Positions 60,000 through 64,000 of a DNA stretch of 64,000 nt are shown here, in pieces. Each line of letters starts with the position of its first letter. Position 1 is the first letter of the stretch. The position numbers were made by a program, and so were the translations under genes. The notes beneath the pieces were generated by a model, which was given only the letters and a program-made list of their open reading frames with translations, had not been told where the DNA came from and searched no databases. Origin of the DNA: Petrimonas sp964535975 (GTDB lineage Bacteria > Bacteroidota > Bacteroidia > Bacteroidales > Dysgonomonadaceae); the NCBI GenBank assembly GCA_964535975.1, contig CAZHWC010000001.1, forward strand, positions 5,834 through 69,833, read 5' to 3'.

Positions 60000-62009
60000 T
60001 TAGTTTATTTTCTTTAGTACAAATGCTGTTCGAGATGGAATGTATGTGGAAAGCCATCCCTTGTGGTCTTTTGCATATAATTCATCGTACAAAGTAAAGT
60101 GATGTATAGTTTCGTCAATATGTCCGTAACCACCATATTCAGGACTATCGGTATTTAAAACAATCTTATATTCTCCTTCCGGTGCTAAGAATCCATAATC
60201 GCTGTATGATTTGTGTGGATTGAAGTTAAATACAAATATCAAATCACCTCGCATATATGCCAATACATTATCGTCATCCTTATCCCAGAGTTTAATTATT
60301 GGTGTGTCCTGAAAATTATCTAACGTTTTCATTAGATTTAACATAGCTTTGTCAAAGTCGCCTAAATAATGATATTTTAGATTTTTATCATCAGCTAAGT
60401 TCCATTGTCTGCGAGCATGTTTGTATGACCAGTTGTTACCTTCACGAGGGAAGTCTATCCATTCGGGATGTCCAAACTCGTTGCCCATAAACGTGAGATA
60501 GCCTCCATTGATTGTGGTTGCAGTAACCAATCTTATCATTTTGTGAAGAGCAATTCCTCTGTCAACTTTGTGTGAACTGCTCATTAGTTTCGACATAAAC
60601 CAGTACATGTCAGCATCAATAAGTCTGAATATTACTGTTTTATCTCCAACCAGAGCCTGATCGTGACTTTCTACGTATGAGATGGTTTTTTCATCTGCTC
60701 GTCTGTTGGTATTTTCCCACCAAATGGCAGTTGGGTACCAATCTTCATCTTTCTTTTCTTTTATTGTTTTAATCCAAAAGTCAGGTATATTCATTGCCAT
60801 GCGATAGTCAAATCCATAACCTCCTGAGTCTGTTTTTAGAGCTAAGCCCGGCATACCGCTGACTTCTTCTGCAATGGTAATAGCATCCGGATTAACTTCG
60901 TGTATCAACTTGTTGGCCAACGTCAGATATGTTATTGCATCCGGATCCTGGCGTCCATTATAATAGTCTCCATAGTTTGTGAAGCTTTCTTCTAATCCGT
61001 GACTGTAATATAACATTGATGTAACTCCGTCAAATCTAAAGCCATCAAATTTGTATTCTTCCAGCCAGTATTTGCAATTGGATAGAAGAAAATGTATTAC
61101 TTCATTTTTGCCGTAATCAAAACATAATGAATCCCACGCAGGGTGATTTCGCCTGTTTGGATCTTTATGGAAAAATTGTTCAAAAGTGCCATCAAATCTG
61201 GCAATTCCTTCTATCTCGTTTTTAACGGCGTGAGAGTGAACTATGTCCATTATAACTGCTATGCCCATTTCGTGAGCTGTATCTATCAGGCGTTTTAAAT
61301 CTTCCGGTGTGCCACTTCGTGATGATGCTGAAAAGAAACTTGAGACATGATATCCGAATGAGCCATAGTATGGATGTTCCTGTATAGCCATAAGCTGTAT
61401 GGCATTATATCCATTTTCCTTAACTCTTGGCAGTACGTTTTCTGTAAATTCATTGTATGTTCCAACCTTTTCATCATTTGTAGACATTCCAACGTGACTC
61501 TCATAAATCAGAAGGGGTGAATTATCGGGTTTGAAGTTTTTAATTTTAAACTTATACTTCTGTTTTGGGTCCCATACCTGAGCACTGAATATGTGTGTAT
61601 TAGGATCTTGTACCACTCTTCTGCACCATGCGGGTATACGTTCTCCTTCACCACCATCCCATTGAACAAGTAATTTGTATATGTATAAATGCTTTAGTTG
61701 GTCTAGTGGTAATCTTAATTCCCAGTTTCCATTATCTTTTTTCTCAAACTTATAAGATTCTGTTCTGGTCCAATCATTAAATTCACCTATAAGATAAATA
61801 TTGGTTGCATTTGGAGCCCATTCCCGTAAAATCCATTCTTTGGGAGTTTTGTGCAGACCATAATAGTCATGTCCTGATGCAAACTCACTTAGAGATATTT
61901 TGTCATTTTGCGTTAGCTCTTTTTCCTTGTTTAAGTATCCATTATGTCGGCTCGTTATAATAGAGTTGAATGGTTCTAGCCAAGGATCGTTCTTTACAAT
62001 ATCTAACAT
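60000..62009 (-). CDS. glgB: 1,4-alpha-glucan branching enzyme (GH13)
   Basis: 669 residues; makes alpha-1,6 branches in glycogen. N-terminal CBM48 (about 45-140, WAPNATNIYLIGEFNDWTRTESYKF). The GH13 barrel has DIVHSHAVKN, nucleophile Asp in GFRFDGVTSMLYYSHGL, acid/base Glu in ITIAEEVSGMPG, and YVESHDQALVGDKT. C-terminal beta domain is present. Compact relative to E. coli GlgB, as usual for this phylum. First gene of the glgB-manA unit. Confidence 0.95.
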   Translation of the reverse strand: MLDIVKNDPWLEPFNSIITSRHNGYLNKEKELTQNDKISLSEFASGHDYYGLHKTPKEWILREWAPNATNIYLIGEFNDWTRTESYKFEKKDNGNWELRLPLDQLKHLYIYKLLVQWDGGEGERIPAWCRRVVQDPNTHIFSAQVWDPKQKYKFKIKNFKPDNSPLLIYESHVGMSTNDEKVGTYNEFTENVLPRVKENGYNAIQLMAIQEHPYYGSFGYHVSSFFSASSRSGTPEDLKRLIDTAHEMGIAVIMDIVHSHAVKNEIEGIARFDGTFEQFFHKDPNRRNHPAWDSLCFDYGKNEVIHFLLSNCKYWLEEYKFDGFRFDGVTSMLYYSHGLEESFTNYGDYYNGRQDPDAITYLTLANKLIHEVNPDAITIAEEVSGMPGLALKTDSGGYGFDYRMAMNIPDFWIKTIKEKKDEDWYPTAIWWENTNRRADEKTISYVESHDQALVGDKTVIFRLIDADMYWFMSKLMSSSHKVDRGIALHKMIRLVTATTINGGYLTFMGNEFGHPEWIDFPREGNNWSYKHARRQWNLADDKNLKYHYLGDFDKAMLNLMKTLDNFQDTPIIKLWDKDDDNVLAYMRGDLIFVFNFNPHKSYSDYGFLAPEGEYKIVLNTDSPEYGGYGHIDETIHHFTLYDELYAKDHKGWLSTYIPSRTAFVLKKIN

Positions 62010-62276
62010 AGTTGATATAATTAAAATGATTTTGAAGTGATTAGTATGTATAAGCTATCTTTAAAACATGAAATTACAAAAAGTATCTCAATCAATAGCA
62101 TCATTTACTGGATATTATTTTCTTGATAAAGAATTTAACAAATAAAATAGGGCTTTTTATTTGTATGTTTTCAATTTAATGAAAGCAACTAATTAATAAT
62201 TGTGTGAAAAATGGCAGGAAATCGAATTAATTTCAAACAGAATTGTTCTCAATCGGCTAGAATTATAAAAATAATG
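62010..62276. other. Intergenic region, no recognised feature
   Basis: AT-rich region between divergent glgB and the PDZ gene, apart from the -7 box at 62277. No ORF, hairpin with T-run or RNA family was recognised. Confidence 0.5.
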
Positions 62277-62284
62277 TATCTTTG
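62277..62284 (+). promoter_or_regulatory. -7 box TATCTTTG of the PDZ gene
   Basis: Perfect TAnnTTTG 31 bp before ATG 62316; -33 element not convincing. Confidence 0.5.
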
Positions 62285-62315
62285 TTACTCTTAATCAGCG
62301 TAAAAATTATACAAG

Positions 62316-63749
62316 ATGAAACGAATTTTATATATTTTTCTTCTATTAGCAATTTCCTTATCAACTGTAGCTCAGAGCCATGATGTTGTATGCAATTTGG
62401 GCTTTGCTTTTCAAATTAGCTCTAATCCTAGTTGGGGTATAAATGAGCCTGTAATTACTGACGTAACTCCGGGATCGCCTGCTGATAAAGCGGGGTTGAA
62501 AAGAAATGATATTATTTTGGAAGTAAATGGAAAAGGTACTTATTTAAAATCTTCGCATACAATAATGTCTTGGTTTGACGAAAATCAATCAAGTATGTCG
62601 ATTGGAGTCAGAAATTTTGAATATTCATTTAAGCAGTTTGAAGTAAGAAAGGATTGCAGATTCTCCAATGCAATCAATGAGTTTCAGCTCACTCCAGTGT
62701 TTTCTTTTTATAGTTTAGAAGATGTGCAGGACAGAAGGTTTGTAATGCCAATTGTTACAAACTCAAATAATGAAGTGGAGTTTTTTAATTATCGCACATA
62801 TGATTTTGTGCCATATGATGAAAGCACTAAAGAGATAGATGAAAGAATAAATGCAATAATATCCAGGAGCTTATCCCAAATTGGACTAAAACAGGATAAA
62901 GAAAATCCGGATATTATTATCCAAACCTTTTATAGTTATCAATCTAATCCACTTTACAGAAAAGAGTTTGGAGTTGATAATCAAAGCGGTAATAGCTGGA
63001 GATTTGATACAAGAAATAACAAAATGGTGAGGGTGCCAATATTTGATGTATTAAAGCCTATAAAAGTAAATGAGGTGATGTATGAGTTAGAGTTTGGTTA
63101 TAGGGTCTTTGATAAGAAAAATACAGAACCGGGTGCTTCTTCAATGGTTTTTGAAAGCGAAGTCAAAGAAAATCTAAGTTCTAACTACGGTCTGCTTGAG
63201 TACTTAGAATTAAACCTGCCATTAATAATGATGAAGTTTCCTAATTATAAGGACAAGCTGACAGGAAAATTTCATGTTAAGTTTACTCGCTTCAATTACA
63301 CAGGCATTAATTATGATATGAATGATTTGCGAACTGTTTTATCGGTTGATGTTGATTCTCCGGCTGCTAATGCAGGAATTATGCCCGGTGATATAGTTGA
63401 AAGAATACAGGGTAAAAACTTTAATCATAATGCAAGCTCACTAACTGATAGCTACAGAAGATTTATAAATGAAACAATGAAATATCGTGATCAGAATACT
63501 AAGTATACTGATGCGAACGGATATTCTAATGCTATGTTTTGGGATGTTTCACATTATTATAATATAGCAAAGGAAATATCTGATAAGAGAAGCTATAAGT
63601 CAGGGTTTACTTATTTGTTTTCATTTAATCAATATATAGATTGGAATCAGTCGAGAGTTTTGACGATAGATGTTAAAAGAGGCTCTTCAAAGATGTCGTT
63701 TGAGGTTAGTCCTGAATTAAAGAGATATACTCAAGTTTATGTTGATTAA
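62316..63749 (+). CDS. Secreted PDZ protein with DUF4136-like middle
   Basis: 477 residues with signal peptide (1-20, STVAQS). PDZ 1 (about 25-100) has VITDVTPGSPADKAGLKRNDIILEVNG. The middle (about 140-320) resembles DUF4136 domains with YVPFD-like YDFVPYDESTKEIDERINAIISRSLSQIG and NPDIIIQTFYSYQ. PDZ 2 (about 345-420) has VDSPAANAGIMPGDIVERIQGKNFN. No protease domain. It may be a periplasmic scaffold. The gene ends at terminator repeat copy 4. Confidence 0.78.
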   Translation: MKRILYIFLLLAISLSTVAQSHDVVCNLGFAFQISSNPSWGINEPVITDVTPGSPADKAGLKRNDIILEVNGKGTYLKSSHTIMSWFDENQSSMSIGVRNFEYSFKQFEVRKDCRFSNAINEFQLTPVFSFYSLEDVQDRRFVMPIVTNSNNEVEFFNYRTYDFVPYDESTKEIDERINAIISRSLSQIGLKQDKENPDIIIQTFYSYQSNPLYRKEFGVDNQSGNSWRFDTRNNKMVRVPIFDVLKPIKVNEVMYELEFGYRVFDKKNTEPGASSMVFESEVKENLSSNYGLLEYLELNLPLIMMKFPNYKDKLTGKFHVKFTRFNYTGINYDMNDLRTVLSVDVDSPAANAGIMPGDIVERIQGKNFNHNASSLTDSYRRFINETMKYRDQNTKYTDANGYSNAMFWDVSHYYNIAKEISDKRSYKSGFTYLFSFNQYIDWNQSRVLTIDVKRGSSKMSFEVSPELKRYTQVYVD

Positions 63750-63803
63750 ATATTTCCTTTGATTTTCTATACTTGTTTTAAGACAGTATTAAAACTTCTA
63801 TAG

Positions 63804-63835
63804 TGAGGGTGTATCACAATGTGATTTCACCCTTT
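63804..63835 (+). repeat. 32-bp terminator repeat, copy 4 (after PDZ gene)
   Basis: Same core as copy 1 (GAGGGTG ... TATCACAATGTGAT ... CACCC), only the flanking bases differ, followed by a stronger T-run. GATATTCAATT at 63869-63879 repeats the tail motif of copies 1 and 2. The end of the window (about 63935-63960) has TTCAGAGGATTTGTTTTTAA, like TCTCAGAGGCTTATTTTTAA after copy 1. Confidence 0.85.
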
Positions 63836-63919
63836 TTTTATACCTGTTCTCATTTACACCTAGTCTATGATATTCAATTATTCGAGTTTTATTTTTTTGA
63901 TAATACTTTTTCTCGTTTG

Positions 63920-64000
63920 CTACTTTATGTCTCCCTTCAGAGGATTTGTTTTTAATCCTATCAACTTTTTTTCTTTTTCTCTACCTGTCTTACTATTCAT
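63920..64000 (-). CDS. Possible 3' end of a gene cut by the window edge
   Basis: The minus-strand frame is open from base 64000 to a TAG at 63920; its visible part is basic (REKEKKLIGLKTNPLKGD). It overlaps part of the repeat tail, so may be chance. Not recognised. Confidence 0.2.
   Translation of the reverse strand: MNSKTGREKEKKLIGLKTNPLKGDIK

Overview
The window looks like a chromosomal contig of a low-GC member of the Bacteroidales (Bacteroidota). Evidence: Bacteroidetes-type -7 boxes (TAnnTTTG) and weak Shine-Dalgarno signals; Bacteroidetes-restricted families (DUF4290, DUF3078, DUF349, DUF3298 lipoprotein, outer-membrane beta-barrel, TonB receptor); the order DUF4290 / rimM / dxr / rseP; and a MalQ with two starch-binding modules. 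Two runs of exactly 100 N mark scaffold joins, so this is a draft (perhaps metagenomic) assembly. Most of it is housekeeping DNA. I see no prophage, IS transposase, CRISPR array or rRNA.

Layout. 1-2360: start of a his operon (hisG, hisD running off the edge) behind a leader peptide with four consecutive His codons and a terminator hairpin. 2.5-5.4 kb: secreted GH2 glycosidase. 5.6-7.7 kb: three-gene cytidylyltransferase / SDR / CDP-alcohol phosphotransferase cassette. 7.8-9.1 kb: truncated ecotin followed in frame by the tail of a META protein, next to an intact NlpE-META lipoprotein. 9.2-16.9 kb, minus strand: metF, rseP, dxr, ABC ATPase, rimM, DUF4290, DUF3078 protein, cell-wall glucosaminidase. 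16.9-29.6 kb: cdd, AGE epimerase, esterase, metallo-beta-lactamase fold enzyme, rfbD-prfC, MscS, TPR protein, DUF3298-rsmG, era, der. 30-39.7 kb: DUF349 protein, galM, nth, nnrDE, tRNA-Leu(GAG), purE, gcvH, PAP2-like, rpoN. 39.7-43.1 kb: inverted-repeat-rich region around an outer-membrane barrel gene and a LytS/LytTR two-component pair. 43.2-44.9 kb: stand-alone LpxC plus a membrane protein. 44.9-54.7 kb: malQ (with gap), AspT-type transporter, prmA, TPR protein, ECF sigma / anti-sigma / Spy-like operon, kduI-kduD. 54.8-57 kb: TonB receptor (with gap), phosphoribosyltransferase and ECF S-component in one operon. 57-64 kb: gpmI, manA, glgB, PDZ protein.

The least explained items are: (i) a stereotyped 32-bp terminator hairpin present in four copies, always immediately 3' of a gene and in the same orientation relative to it, followed by a degenerate tail; (ii) two related long inverted-repeat elements flanking the beta-barrel gene; (iii) the his attenuator; (iv) the ecotin/META chimera; (v) the TonB receptor / ECF S-component / phosphoribosyltransferase operon, which reads as an import-and-salvage route for an unknown small molecule; (vi) the CDP-alcohol cassette. 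All identifications come from reading motifs by eye; no database search was run.
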